Shown in pieces: positions 1-9,075 of a stretch of DNA of 53,368 bases. The stretch spans positions 21,592 to 74,959 of the forward strand of contig WTIT01000115.1 of the NCBI GenBank assembly GCA_011526375.1, written 5' to 3'. The DNA comes from Methanobacteriota archaeon (lineage in GTDB: Archaea; Thermoplasmatota; Poseidoniia; Poseidoniales; Poseidoniaceae). The notes below the pieces were generated by a model, which saw nothing but the letters and a program-made list of their open reading frames with translations, did not search any database and was not told where the DNA came from. The stretch's first letter is position 1. Each line of letters starts with the position of its first letter. Both the position numbers and the translations under genes were made by a program.

Positions 1-1354
1 GCCACATTTTGTTATCATTGTAATCGTTGACAATACTAACCTCAATTACATCTCCGGAGACATTGCTTGGATTGTGCATAACAATCAGATTGTAAATTAG
101 GTAACTATCCGTAATAATGTCGATTTCTTCGCCGGGTTGTAACACATAATGGTCGCCTAAACTAACAAGATATGGCCAGTCTATTGAGCCATTTTCCATA
201 GTCTTAGCACTACCTTCTACAGAGATATACACAATCTCGAGTGCCAAGTTCGAATCCAAATTTTTAATCGTTGAGTCAACCCTTTCTCCATACTTCAGTT
301 CCTGAATAATCTCGTATGTTGAATCTTCGGGACCTAGTCTAAATGATACTCGGTCATCTGAATTTTCAACTTGAACGTTTACTGCCATCAAAATTAAGGT
401 GAACATTACCAAAGCAATTGCTCCCTCAACTATTGCATGCTTTCTAATTTTCAATTTGTCAAATCCTTTGAAAAATGAACCATGATCATTGCGCAGCCTC
501 GGTTGTAAATGGTGAATGAATAAGGCACCAACTCCACCAATTAAGAGGCCTAGTGGTATATCGGTAAACCAATGAATTCCAAGATAAAGGATTGAAAATA
601 TGAACAATAGCGTGTTGAGTAAAACAAACAGGAAATAGTTGTAGTGTCGCCAATCTTTCATCTTTCCTCCACTTTCTTTCACATGGAGGTAATTTAGCAT
701 TAAGATACCAAATGGAATAGCAACATGCAAGGATGGTACCGCATTATCCAAAGGGTCATGTGTTGCATAAAACACGGTATATGCGCCGTCATGATACAAC
801 AAAGCCTCCATTCCAGGAATCCAAGAGGAGGTGACTTCTACATTGAAAAATAGATAGTACGGTACTGCTAATGCATAAATTAGCAAATAGTTCAAAGTGA
901 CTTTATCAGTCATATCTCTATCACCAGTGTAGGCAAAATAAACTGTGGTAACATAAATCAAAAACAAATATATGAACAAATAATGAAAGTTAAGAACTGC
1001 TGTTAATGTGTCATTGAGGAAGAAATCTTGTATGTGTTTGGTAAATTCTCCTTCGATTGCATAGATCAAATCGGTCCAATGACCAACTTCTGATTTAATT
1101 GGTTCATTTAGCATATCTGTTATTGCTTTCCAACGAATAATTACCAAGTAGCCCATTGCATGAAGATAATATCGCTTTTCATGAAATTCCTTGGCAAATT
1201 GTGACAGAGGCACACGATGCTCTTTTTGAGAGATTGAGAACAGCCAACACACTATTGGAGTGAATAACACAACAAGAATCATCATAATAGTGTATGGACT
1301 CATAAACGGCTCGATACCTTTGTGAATATATCTTTTTTCACCACAATACCGCAT
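1..1354 (-). CDS. AUR1-like PAP2-family membrane phosphatase/transferase (3' end cut by window)
   Basis: An open minus-strand frame runs from an ATG at 1354 off the left edge, giving about 451 residues with no stop. The product is polytopic. It carries the PAP2 core signature in the PSLHVA form near residue 210, and about 50 residues later an H-x-x-x-D-x-x-x-G block (GIHWFTDIPLGLLIGG). This pairing is typical of the inositol-phosphorylceramide synthase/AUR1-like branch of the PAP2 superfamily, which transfers or hydrolyses phosphate head groups on membrane lipids. After the last membrane segment there is a soluble, probably extracellular, beta-rich tail of at least 130 residues. The substrate cannot be read from sequence. 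The gene is divergent from the glycerophosphodiesterase-like gene beside it. Confidence 0.75.
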   Translation of the reverse strand, partial: MRYCGEKRYIHKGIEPFMSPYTIMMILVVLFTPIVCWLFSISQKEHRVPLSQFAKEFHEKRYYLHAMGYLVIIRWKAITDMLNEPIKSEVGHWTDLIYAIEGEFTKHIQDFFLNDTLTAVLNFHYLFIYLFLIYVTTVYFAYTGDRDMTDKVTLNYLLIYALAVPYYLFFNVEVTSSWIPGMEALLYHDGAYTVFYATHDPLDNAVPSLHVAIPFGILMLNYLHVKESGGKMKDWRHYNYFLFVLLNTLLFIFSILYLGIHWFTDIPLGLLIGGVGALFIHHLQPRLRNDHGSFFKGFDKLKIRKHAIVEGAIALVMFTLILMAVNVQVENSDDRVSFRLGPEDSTYEIIQELKYGERVDSTIKNLDSNLALEIVYISVEGSAKTMENGSIDWPYLVSLGDHYVLQPGEEIDIITDSYLIYNLIVMHNPSNVSGDVIEVSIVNDYNDNKMW

Positions 1355-1426
1355 TAGTATCGATTTAGGGTAATTTGTAAATCAAGCGACACACTATGTT
1401 TTGAAGGATTTGGTTTAGCAGCAACT

Positions 1427-2575
1427 GTGTCAGATTGGCGGCAACCTCCCGAGAACACCTTGCCGAGTCTACAACATGGCATTGCTAATTCAGATGGTAT
1501 AGAATTAGATTTACGTTTGACCTCTGATGGTGAACTAATCATTCACCATGATGCAAAAGTATCGGTCAATAAATCAGCTCTAGATAATCGCAATCAATAT
1601 GTTGAATCATGGACATTAGATGAATTACGCGAGTTTGGATTCTGTTCGTTCAAAGAGATGGTGTCGCAAAAAAGTATTCTTCAAGAATGGCAAGATGAAG
1701 GAAAGATGGTCTGTCTAGAATTGAAGAGACCACATCCTCAATCACCATTAGGCGGAGGCTATTTTAGTGGTGGAATAGTAACTCGTCATTTGTCAACAAT
1801 GATTACCAAAGCAACAGAAATCCTTGAGGAGTTTGAAATCCCAAAATCTAACACTGTATTCTATGCATTTCATAATAAAATGCACAAATCAATTGAGTTG
1901 TCAGACTGTCAATATAATTGGGCTGAATTGTTACCAGTAGTTCCTAGATTTGGTCACAGCCAACTTAAACGCTTGATGGCTTATCCGCAATATCTCATCA
2001 CACCATTTGGTAAACTAATCAATAAGCACCGAAATAGAGGTGCCTCTATGGTTCCATGTGCTTTGGAATATTTCCAGCCCTTTTACAATCGTTTGTTAAT
2101 TGGAAGAAGTGTGGGTTTGAGTGGCAAGCGACTAAATTATTTTCAAAAATGCCGCACAGGAATGCCAGTTTATGTTTGGCCGGCTAAAGAAAATTATGAA
2201 GCACGTCTACTTAATTCTGGCATAACTGGACTGACAGACAATCTAGACCCGAATTTCACTTGGTACAAGGATGGTAAACCTCGTTGGAGATTCCCTGCCA
2301 CACAACCATTAGACGAAACTGAATTATCGTTATTGAACAGTGCAACTTTTGAAAATCATCATGACATCTTACAGGAATTAGCTAAAGAAGTGCCAAAATG
2401 GTCTGAATGTGATAATCAAAGAAAACACAAACTAATCAACATGTGGCAAAAAAGGTGGAATTGGGAGATTAAGAGTCAACAGAATGATGAATCAATCAGT
2501 TCACCACCTTGGCAATCTGTTCGATTGATTGGTCATAGGGGGTCTGGAAAAACCTCGAGGCCTGTATTGAATTAA
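1427..2575 (+). CDS. Glycerophosphodiester phosphodiesterase-like protein, N-terminus truncated or permuted
   Basis: The product matches the GDPD TIM-barrel family: PENTLPSLQHGI at residues 8-19, metal and catalytic residues in GIELDLRL (E26, D28) and an HHD motif (H41). GDPD enzymes hydrolyse glycerophosphodiesters to glycerol phosphate and an alcohol. The family normally starts with a catalytic G-H-R-G motif just before PENT. Here GHRG (H370, R371) is instead within the last 16 residues, just before the stop. The only start codon in this open frame upstream of PENT is GTG 1427, yet the frame stays open back to 1358 and the upstream codons read like coding sequence (FEGFGLAAT). The gene may therefore be truncated at the 5' end, be circularly permuted, or be a remnant of a tandem duplication. 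Residues about 290-365 are an extra segment not needed for the barrel. Confidence 0.65.
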   Translation: MSDWRQPPENTLPSLQHGIANSDGIELDLRLTSDGELIIHHDAKVSVNKSALDNRNQYVESWTLDELREFGFCSFKEMVSQKSILQEWQDEGKMVCLELKRPHPQSPLGGGYFSGGIVTRHLSTMITKATEILEEFEIPKSNTVFYAFHNKMHKSIELSDCQYNWAELLPVVPRFGHSQLKRLMAYPQYLITPFGKLINKHRNRGASMVPCALEYFQPFYNRLLIGRSVGLSGKRLNYFQKCRTGMPVYVWPAKENYEARLLNSGITGLTDNLDPNFTWYKDGKPRWRFPATQPLDETELSLLNSATFENHHDILQELAKEVPKWSECDNQRKHKLINMWQKRWNWEIKSQQNDESISSPPWQSVRLIGHRGSGKTSRPVLN

Positions 2576-2577
2576 TC

Positions 2578-3744
2578 TCATTCAATATGCCTTAGATTTT
2601 GGCCTTCTGGGAAGTACTTAGGCCGGTATATAGGAACTCCTTTACCAGAGCGCATATTAACACGCTCGTCGACAATCTGCGCCCCAATACCGGCAACTCT
2701 TGCCCATCCGAAAAAGGTGGTATAGTACGTCGGGTCTTCTAAACCAACATGATACAATAGTGCACCACTTGCGATATCGACATTAGCGTTTGGATTTCTT
2801 ATTTTCTTGTTTTCTGAGAGAACCTTCGGTGCAACTTTTCTCAATGCTTTGATGATCTTAAAATTCTCATCGTCAGGACATATTTTCTCACCAAGTTCGA
2901 ACTGTGCAGTAGCTCTTGGATCCTCAACACTCAATACTGCGTGTCCAAAACCAAATACTGGTCGACCTTCGCTAAGTTCGTTACGCACAAATTTCTCAAC
3001 CTCATCTTCTTCACTAGTTCCAACTTTCAAGACAAATTCTAGACATGATTGATTTGCTCGCCCATGTAGTGGGCCAGATAGGGCATTCATTGCGCCTGCA
3101 ATCGCTGAATAAACTGTTGCCTTACCGGATGCAATTGATTTGCCAGTGAATGTTGAGAGATTACCACCACCATGATCCATGTGTAATACAAGATAAGTAG
3201 AAACAACCCTTGTCATTTTCTCTTTGTTGACATTTGGTAGATCAAGTGTGTCAACAAATCTTTCGACCAATGATTTTGAGGTATCGTCATTGGGGATATT
3301 TGCTTCTCTACCTTCCCTGTAACGGTAAATTAGTCCCATTAATCTGGGCATCCTGGCCACGAGATTCAGTGCATCATCCATCCAATTTCCTGTTGTATCA
3401 TACATACCAAGCGTATGGATGCCGACAGAAAGCCAATCCATTGGATGTCCATTCTTTGGTAGGCTGGCAAAAACGTTCTCCAATCCTGAAGGAACATTAG
3501 CACGAGCTGTTAATTCAGACTTGAATTCAGCAGATTGCTCAGGTGTTGGCAACTCTTTGTTAAACAAAAGGTAAATGATATCTTCCGGAGAAAAATCTAC
3601 TAATTCTCTAATTGGATATCCACAATAGTGTACCCCTTCAGTTGGTGTGACAAATGAAGTCTTACAGGTACCTACAGGAATTCCTCGCAGGCCGGTATTA
3701 AGATGATTTTCAGTGACTTCACAAAGAACATCTTCGTTGGTCAT
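2578..3744 (-). CDS. gltA: Citrate synthase, mitochondrial-like type
   Basis: Condenses oxaloacetate and acetyl-CoA to citrate, the entry step of the citric acid cycle. The three catalytic residues are visible: His in SGPLHGRANQ (about H227), His in GFGHAVL (about H268) and Asp in NVDIASG (about D323). The C-terminal part (YYTTFFGWARVAGIGAQ followed by PIYRPKYF) resembles eukaryotic mitochondrial citrate synthase (YYTVLFGVSR...RPKS) more than the usual archaeal/bacterial GW-AHI form. The start is ATG 3744, preceded by GGTGGG at about the right spacing; a GTG at 3753 lies in frame but overlaps that ribosome-binding site. Length of 388 residues is normal. Its stop is two bases from the stop of the convergent phosphodiesterase gene. 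Confidence 0.92.
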   Translation of the reverse strand: MTNEDVLCEVTENHLNTGLRGIPVGTCKTSFVTPTEGVHYCGYPIRELVDFSPEDIIYLLFNKELPTPEQSAEFKSELTARANVPSGLENVFASLPKNGHPMDWLSVGIHTLGMYDTTGNWMDDALNLVARMPRLMGLIYRYREGREANIPNDDTSKSLVERFVDTLDLPNVNKEKMTRVVSTYLVLHMDHGGGNLSTFTGKSIASGKATVYSAIAGAMNALSGPLHGRANQSCLEFVLKVGTSEEDEVEKFVRNELSEGRPVFGFGHAVLSVEDPRATAQFELGEKICPDDENFKIIKALRKVAPKVLSENKKIRNPNANVDIASGALLYHVGLEDPTYYTTFFGWARVAGIGAQIVDERVNMRSGKGVPIYRPKYFPEGQNLRHIE

Positions 3745-3776
3745 GAATCCCACCTAAACAGCCGAGTTATCACTAT

Positions 3777-3786
3777 GGTATAAAGG
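3777..3786 (-). promoter_or_regulatory. Probable TATA box of citrate synthase
   Basis: On the minus strand this reads CCTTTATACC, an archaeal TATA-like element. It lies about 35-40 bases before the ATG at 3744, so a transcript starting about 25 bases downstream would have a short leader containing the GGTGGG ribosome-binding site. Confidence 0.4.
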
Positions 3787-3833
3787 CGGCCTATTTATTC
3801 CTCAAGCAAATTGATTATCAAGTAAATTTGAAT

Positions 3834-4283
3834 TCACCACTTTCTAAATCCCTTAGTAGATTGTCGGTCAGCAAGAACGTGAATTTTTATTGTATTACCG
3901 TCGATTGTTATGGCGTCTTCAGCTGTTAATCCTGGGCACTCTTGCTTGGTTTGTCGCCATGAACGGTCAGTAGCAAGATTTTCGCCCCACCACGGGTATG
4001 CGGCACATTGTTGAGGTCGGTTTTCGTAAATTTGACAGGTTTTTTGCTCGCTCAAGTAAATGCAAATACCATCAGTTTCTCTGCTTTTTAGAATATACCT
4101 ACCATCTAAAGTTCGTTGGCAATCACGTTCTAACCACTCTTCGACTGCTAATCCCATACTGCTTGAAATTCTCCTTGCATCATGCTTGGAAAGATAAACT
4201 ATCCCTCCGGGCTCATCACAACATTTCCCGCAGTTACTCTGACAAGCGAATTTCACTCCGCTCATCCACCATGGATGCCTCAT
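3834..4283 (-). CDS. YkgJ-type CxxxCxxCC cluster protein
   Basis: A 149-residue protein with the N-terminal cluster C-x3-C-x2-C-C (C14, C18, C21, C22), followed by GGIVYLS, a C-x-I-Y-x-x-RP-x-x-C-x-x-YPWW block and a further C in ECPG. This is the pattern of the putative zinc- or iron-chelating domain family (PF03692, YkgJ-like), whose biochemical role is not settled. The start codon overlaps the stop of the upstream AAA+ gene by one base (TAATG), so the two are probably translationally coupled. It is the last gene of a three-gene minus-strand operon. Confidence 0.8.
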   Translation of the reverse strand: MRHPWWMSGVKFACQSNCGKCCDEPGGIVYLSKHDARRISSSMGLAVEEWLERDCQRTLDGRYILKSRETDGICIYLSEQKTCQIYENRPQQCAAYPWWGENLATDRSWRQTKQECPGLTAEDAITIDGNTIKIHVLADRQSTKGFRKW

Positions 4284-6292
4284 TACTCTTCCTCACTCAA
4301 GACAGTTCCAACTGGTGTAACCGTTGATGTACGATATACTCCTTCCGGATGTGGCTGCAAAATTCCTTGGATTGGAGTAATTGTTGATTCATCACCAATT
4401 AAATCGGTTGCTGAGATTTGTGAACTATCGACATTCCAATCAGAATCTGGTAGGTAGCTATCCAACCTGTCATCATGTTCGTCTTCGATGAATTCTGGCA
4501 ACTCCGCACGCTCTGCATCAATTGCTACTAGTTCATGTTCCAAAGCTCTAAGCTCATCGGCAATCCCAATTAGACCCTCAATTGATGCATTAGAAGTTCT
4601 ATCTGCTAAACTCAATAGTTTTGATTCTAAGTCAATCAAGAGTTCCGTATCATTTGAGATGGAGTCATTCGACTTGGCTAATTTATCATCAATTCCCATA
4701 TCTAATTCAGTCAAAATATCGGCAGCAATGGAGTGGTCTTTCTCTATTATTCGCGACATTTTTGCTATCAAATGTTTATCTCTGTCATTGACATCAATAA
4801 CTGAAGGTGCTTCAGGGGTCAAGTCCTCCAAAGTGGAATCAATATGAGACTGAACAAAATCTCTATTTGAGTTATCGAGTGATTTTATGTCAAGTTCTGG
4901 TGGTTGGTAATCATCAGACAACTCGGGCAGTGTAGTTTTGATTTCAATACCGCCTAGTTCTTGGTCACTGTAAACGACATCAACAACTGAACTAATCAAT
5001 CGATTCGCAATATCCTCTACGCTTTCTGTTTCTAATTCAGTAACAGTTTCTTCGTCATCACTTTGAATGTCATTCATAATTTTGTAAACATCTATTGAAT
5101 CAACAACTTGAATCCCACTAATCATAGATGCCTCAACTTTGTCTATGGCATTCTTCGTTGAACGCCAACCTACGTTTCCAGAGGTCACAATCAATGCTAA
5201 TTGTTCATCGTTTAGTACAATACTTTTCTGCATCGCTAAACGCCTTGCATATAGCAACAAACTTCCTGCTCCAACTGGATTGATGATAGTCTTTACACCA
5301 CTGCGAAGTAAATCCCATAATTTTGATGCCGGCCAACTATCTGGTGAACTCCTGGAGGATACCACAACATGGACATTCATGTTAAGCGCAGTATCAATCA
5401 TTGAACCGAGAGCATTACTAATCTCATCAGTTTCTAGTGATAAATCAATATCATCAATCAATAACAATGATGCATTGGAAAATACATCTGTCCAACTTTG
5501 ATCTTGAGACAATACCTGAGATAATTCATCACCTCGTACCGAAAAAATCGATTTATCATTTCTCAACATTACAGACTGCCCAACCGCATTAAGAAGGTGC
5601 GATTTACCAGTTCCACTATCTCCAATAATTATTAGCGGGTTCAAACTTTGTTGGGTGTAGTCAACAACCTGTTCTGCTAATTGAGTAGCCCGTTTATTTT
5701 CAGCAACAACACACCAGTTTTTGAACGTATTATGTGAAGTAAATTCCAATTCTTTGGGCCAATTAACAATCACCGGAATATGTACAGAGTGATGATGTGT
5801 AACATCAGGACCTTCATCATCAAAATGATGGCTCTTTGATTCGATTGCTCGTGCGCCATTTACCACACTACTCCAAATCGGTGTTCCATCTGATTCAAAA
5901 CCAAAAAAAGAATCTTCTGAGATGTTTGTATCACTAGAAATTTTACTCAATGTTCTCTCGCGAAGATTCTTAATTCGCTCTGCAACAATAGATGAGACAT
6001 CACTTTGGGAATTATCGAATTTGATTTTCGGCTGGTATTGGTTAGATTGTGAACCTAGCACCCCATCGGCAATCAAATCAAATGTTGGGCGGGATTTTAC
6101 TCCAACCCTTGATAACAAGGGTTTCCGATTATTGCTGACTCCGCTTCTCCCTGTTAATTTTGCAAGTTTAGACCTTGGAGGATGTTTATGTGCATCGGAA
6201 TTTTTGGAAATTAGGCCACTAGGTGGTGATGATTCCAAATGGTTTTCAGCACTCTTTATGGCGCTCAATAATTTTGCTCGCCGTGAATTCAT
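4283..6292 (-). CDS. DnaA-like AAA+ ATPase with long acidic C-terminus
   Basis: 669 residues. Residues about 180-400 form an AAA+ module whose order matches bacterial DnaA/Hda: a TF-x-NW lead-in (HNTFKNWCV), then NPLIIIGDSGTGKSHLLNAVG with Walker A at about 224-231, Walker B LLLIDDID at about 277-283, a sensor-I-like VVVSSRS and an LRSG segment in the place of DnaA's LRSRF. The N-terminus (1-100) is basic and low complexity. The C-terminal 270 residues are acidic and contain no recognisable helix-turn-helix or DnaA domain IV signature. It is therefore DnaA-like in its motor only. It overlaps the upstream DUF835 gene by four bases (ATGA), which suggests a joint function. Whether it acts in replication, chromosome handling or something else cannot be told. 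Confidence 0.7.
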   Translation of the reverse strand: MNSRRAKLLSAIKSAENHLESSPPSGLISKNSDAHKHPPRSKLAKLTGRSGVSNNRKPLLSRVGVKSRPTFDLIADGVLGSQSNQYQPKIKFDNSQSDVSSIVAERIKNLRERTLSKISSDTNISEDSFFGFESDGTPIWSSVVNGARAIESKSHHFDDEGPDVTHHHSVHIPVIVNWPKELEFTSHNTFKNWCVVAENKRATQLAEQVVDYTQQSLNPLIIIGDSGTGKSHLLNAVGQSVMLRNDKSIFSVRGDELSQVLSQDQSWTDVFSNASLLLIDDIDLSLETDEISNALGSMIDTALNMNVHVVVSSRSSPDSWPASKLWDLLRSGVKTIINPVGAGSLLLYARRLAMQKSIVLNDEQLALIVTSGNVGWRSTKNAIDKVEASMISGIQVVDSIDVYKIMNDIQSDDEETVTELETESVEDIANRLISSVVDVVYSDQELGGIEIKTTLPELSDDYQPPELDIKSLDNSNRDFVQSHIDSTLEDLTPEAPSVIDVNDRDKHLIAKMSRIIEKDHSIAADILTELDMGIDDKLAKSNDSISNDTELLIDLESKLLSLADRTSNASIEGLIGIADELRALEHELVAIDAERAELPEFIEDEHDDRLDSYLPDSDWNVDSSQISATDLIGDESTITPIQGILQPHPEGVYRTSTVTPVGTVLSEEE

Positions 6293-8241
6293 GCATCTAC
6301 CTCCTCATTCGCTAGTTCAGCGTAATCAAGACTATCATCGTTAGATTGAGATTTATATTCTGTTGCCCATTTTCGATAATTCCCTTCAACATCAATAGTA
6401 TTCTGTGTGCGAGATGCAGATTCTCTTGAACGGCGCTTTGAAGAGTCACCGCCAGCAATATTACTTGCTGAAATAATTACTGTATCGGACGAAATTTTTG
6501 GCGAAATATGTAACTTAGATTTTGTTTTTGCAGGCTTAATTTCTTGAATCACATGGCTTCTTTTTTGATTAAGGGCTTGAGATAATTCTCGTGATCTTTG
6601 CCGCTGACTACTAGTTAGCATATTCTTAAGTGCGTCATCCATTTTTGATGAACGCTCCTCTATTTCCACATCAATTGCTTGTCGTCTTGATGATACTTTT
6701 GTCACATCGGTAATGTCAGGCAACTTAACATCCCTATTACTCGCTGCCTTGATTGAAATTTGGGATGGGGTTGTCCTTGGTCTACGCCTAGGCGTTTTCT
6801 TGGTTCGCTTAATACGCAATGCTTGACGTGGTGACTTAACTAACTCCACAGTTTTCATTGCTGCTTCTGTTGGCGCATCGAGATCTTTTTCGGTTGCTGA
6901 GAGGTCTTTTCGAGTTACTGCTTCTTGAGGAGCTTCAAAATTTGCGGAAAATGCCGTTTCGACTAAATTTGACACTAATTTGTTCGGGTTTGATTTCCCG
7001 TCGTCTTGTGGTTCTGGAGCATCAACAAATTTGGGCGGCTCTTGCCATTCGCTGACAAGTTTGTCGAGATTTTCTTTTGCCTCAGAGATATCTTCTTCAG
7101 CAAGAGCGCTAGCACCCCCGCTAATCGATTCAAAACTGGTAAGTTCAGATTCACCATTTTGTGAAGAGAATTTTATTTGCTGCTCGATCCAAGATAACTC
7201 TTCTTCAGACAACTCCATACAAATTGGATGATCAAGTAGTGACTCAGCATCCATTGTAAGAGTCTCAAGATATGTTGTAGTGATTGTTTCAAACTCACGC
7301 TCAAATGTATGCCTTTGTACATCGTTTAATGTCTCAAGATTGCAGTGTACTAACATCAAATGGTCTGCAATCCTAACCTCATCTATAATCTCTCTAAACA
7401 TATTCATCACAGGAGAAAATTCGTTCAATGATAGTAGGTATTCGACATCGGAAAATACCACTATGGCTTGTTTATTTTCCCACAAGAAGTTTGTTACTTT
7501 CTGCTTAATTTTGTCTGGTTCTGGCTTAACAGAATCAGGGTAATCATTAGTGGTCATAATTACACAAGATGCTTTTGGTAAGTCGAAGTTTTCAACCAAA
7601 GTACGAGATTCGTTACGAGAGAAAACAATGACTGGACGCCCATGTGACGCAAGAAGTCCGGCCAAACTAAGTGTGTTGTTAGAATCTTGACTGTCATTTA
7701 GTAAAGTGTCTCCGTAATTTAGAAATTTATCCCCAAGGTCAAACTTTTGCAACTTTGCCTTGGTCAGTTGGCGGATATATTCAGGCGCCTCAACGATTAC
7801 TTCTTGCTCTGGCAACCTTGCTTCTCTTCGCCAACTAGAGGTATTTAATTTGACATAATTCCACCAGTCGTCTCTTGTTTCACTCGTTTGAGCCTCATCA
7901 GTTAATAACAAACTATCGGGATACAGGCTAATTATTCTAAGAATTTCCTCATTTGAAAGCTCGACTAGCGAGATTAACGCATCCAAAACCGACGAATCCC
8001 GTTCAATTTCTAATAACGCCTCAAGACCGCCGAGTACAGCTTCTGCTTCGTGTATTGCCAACTTTGGTTGACTTTCATGGATCAGTACCTGACCGACTTT
8101 TGGAATCATATTCTTGGGTCGTCTCTCAATTCTGATATAACCAGAAATCCCTAAACGAGCCATGTCATTAGATAACTTAGCTAGAGCATCATGACCACCG
8201 CGTCGCACCTCAATTACAACACCTTGTGGCAATTCTACCAA
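6289..8241 (-). CDS. DUF835-domain protein with archaeal N-terminal domain and basic tail
   Basis: About 650 residues in three parts. Residues 1-110 form a compact N-terminal domain (GVVIEVRRGG, SGYIRIERRP, GGLEALLEIERD) that looks like an uncharacterised archaeal domain; I think of DUF2226 but am not certain. Residues about 190-325 fit DUF835: VIVFSRN, then YLLSLNEFSPVMNMFREI, ending in a leucine/glutamate helix. Residues 350-650 are low complexity with a strongly basic stretch (KRTKKTPRRRPR) that could bind nucleic acid. Two starts are possible: GTG 8250, or TTG 8241 preceded by GGGGTGA at five to six bases, which I prefer. It is first in an operon with the DnaA-like ATPase, and the two overlap by four bases. 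Function unknown. Confidence 0.65.
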   Translation of the reverse strand: MVELPQGVVIEVRRGGHDALAKLSNDMARLGISGYIRIERRPKNMIPKVGQVLIHESQPKLAIHEAEAVLGGLEALLEIERDSSVLDALISLVELSNEEILRIISLYPDSLLLTDEAQTSETRDDWWNYVKLNTSSWRREARLPEQEVIVEAPEYIRQLTKAKLQKFDLGDKFLNYGDTLLNDSQDSNNTLSLAGLLASHGRPVIVFSRNESRTLVENFDLPKASCVIMTTNDYPDSVKPEPDKIKQKVTNFLWENKQAIVVFSDVEYLLSLNEFSPVMNMFREIIDEVRIADHLMLVHCNLETLNDVQRHTFEREFETITTTYLETLTMDAESLLDHPICMELSEEELSWIEQQIKFSSQNGESELTSFESISGGASALAEEDISEAKENLDKLVSEWQEPPKFVDAPEPQDDGKSNPNKLVSNLVETAFSANFEAPQEAVTRKDLSATEKDLDAPTEAAMKTVELVKSPRQALRIKRTKKTPRRRPRTTPSQISIKAASNRDVKLPDITDVTKVSSRRQAIDVEIEERSSKMDDALKNMLTSSQRQRSRELSQALNQKRSHVIQEIKPAKTKSKLHISPKISSDTVIISASNIAGGDSSKRRSRESASRTQNTIDVEGNYRKWATEYKSQSNDDSLDYAELANEEVDA

Positions 8242-8389
8242 AATTATCACCCCTTAGCAACAAGCCTTGTGTATGTGTTCTTCAAAGATGCGGAAGAATA
8301 TGAGGATTATCGGCCTGTTTTGATTGATTTACCAAAATGCCAGCGGATGTTACAAAGCCTTAATGCCGTAGTTCTCATCAATTAAAATA

Positions 8390-9019
8390 ATGGAGTCACC
8401 TAAAGGATTGATACGGTTCAATAAACTAGAGCTATGTCAGCCATATCATAACGCGCTGAAAGTTTCCATTGCGGCTTCAGTTAGCATAACCACAATCGGG
8501 ATCATAAGTACTCTAGCAGGAGTTTTTCACTGGCTGATTCTACCTATTTGCTTCATTATTTCATTAGTTATTTTCGCGGTTTTTGGTATTGACTCACTAA
8601 TTCTAACTCAAACGCCACTTGGAGTAAATATGAATCATCCCTTTGTTGATGACGACCCCATTGGCGACGCAGTAGTTTACGTTCAACTTTCTAATGGGAA
8701 GTGGCACGAAATGGGTGAACACAGAGTACGTTTGGTCAGTGATGACTTAATCGGCGGATACAATCTTGTCGAAGACCATGAAGATTACAAGACTATAGGT
8801 CATTTTAGTAATTCAAAAAAGAAAAACCGGTTAGTGAAGCAAGTAATCATAATTAATCAAGCACTGGGTTTACGAGATGTAGTAAACGGCGATGGAGACC
8901 CAATAGATGATGCAAGAGAAAGGGAATCTCTGGATTATGGTCTATTAGAACGAGAGTGGTTAGATGAAGAAGAATTAGCCGTTGATGGCCCGCTTGCTAA
9001 ATTCATCAATAAAGAGTAA
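8390..9019 (+). CDS. Unknown protein with two N-terminal membrane segments
   Basis: 209 residues. Two adjacent hydrophobic segments (about residues 23-75, SIAASVSITTIGIISTLAGV and then ILPICFIISLVIFAVFGI) form a membrane hairpin. A soluble, acidic C-terminal region of about 130 residues follows (GKWHEMGEHRVRLV, DDLIGGYNLVEDHEDYKTIG). I recognise no family. It is divergent from the DUF835 operon and followed 56 bases later by another membrane protein on the same strand, so these two may be co-transcribed. Confidence 0.6.
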   Translation: MESPKGLIRFNKLELCQPYHNALKVSIAASVSITTIGIISTLAGVFHWLILPICFIISLVIFAVFGIDSLILTQTPLGVNMNHPFVDDDPIGDAVVYVQLSNGKWHEMGEHRVRLVSDDLIGGYNLVEDHEDYKTIGHFSNSKKKNRLVKQVIIINQALGLRDVVNGDGDPIDDARERESLDYGLLEREWLDEEELAVDGPLAKFINKE

Positions 9020-9075
9020 CCTTCTACCTCAATTTACCCTGTTAATTCAATAACCATGCCCTGACACCTATATGT

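Noticed and set aside
8191..8385. Plus-strand open frame of 64 codons
   Set aside because: Its first part is antisense to the DUF835 gene, it has no ribosome-binding site and there is no family pattern; the area is better read as the divergent promoter region.
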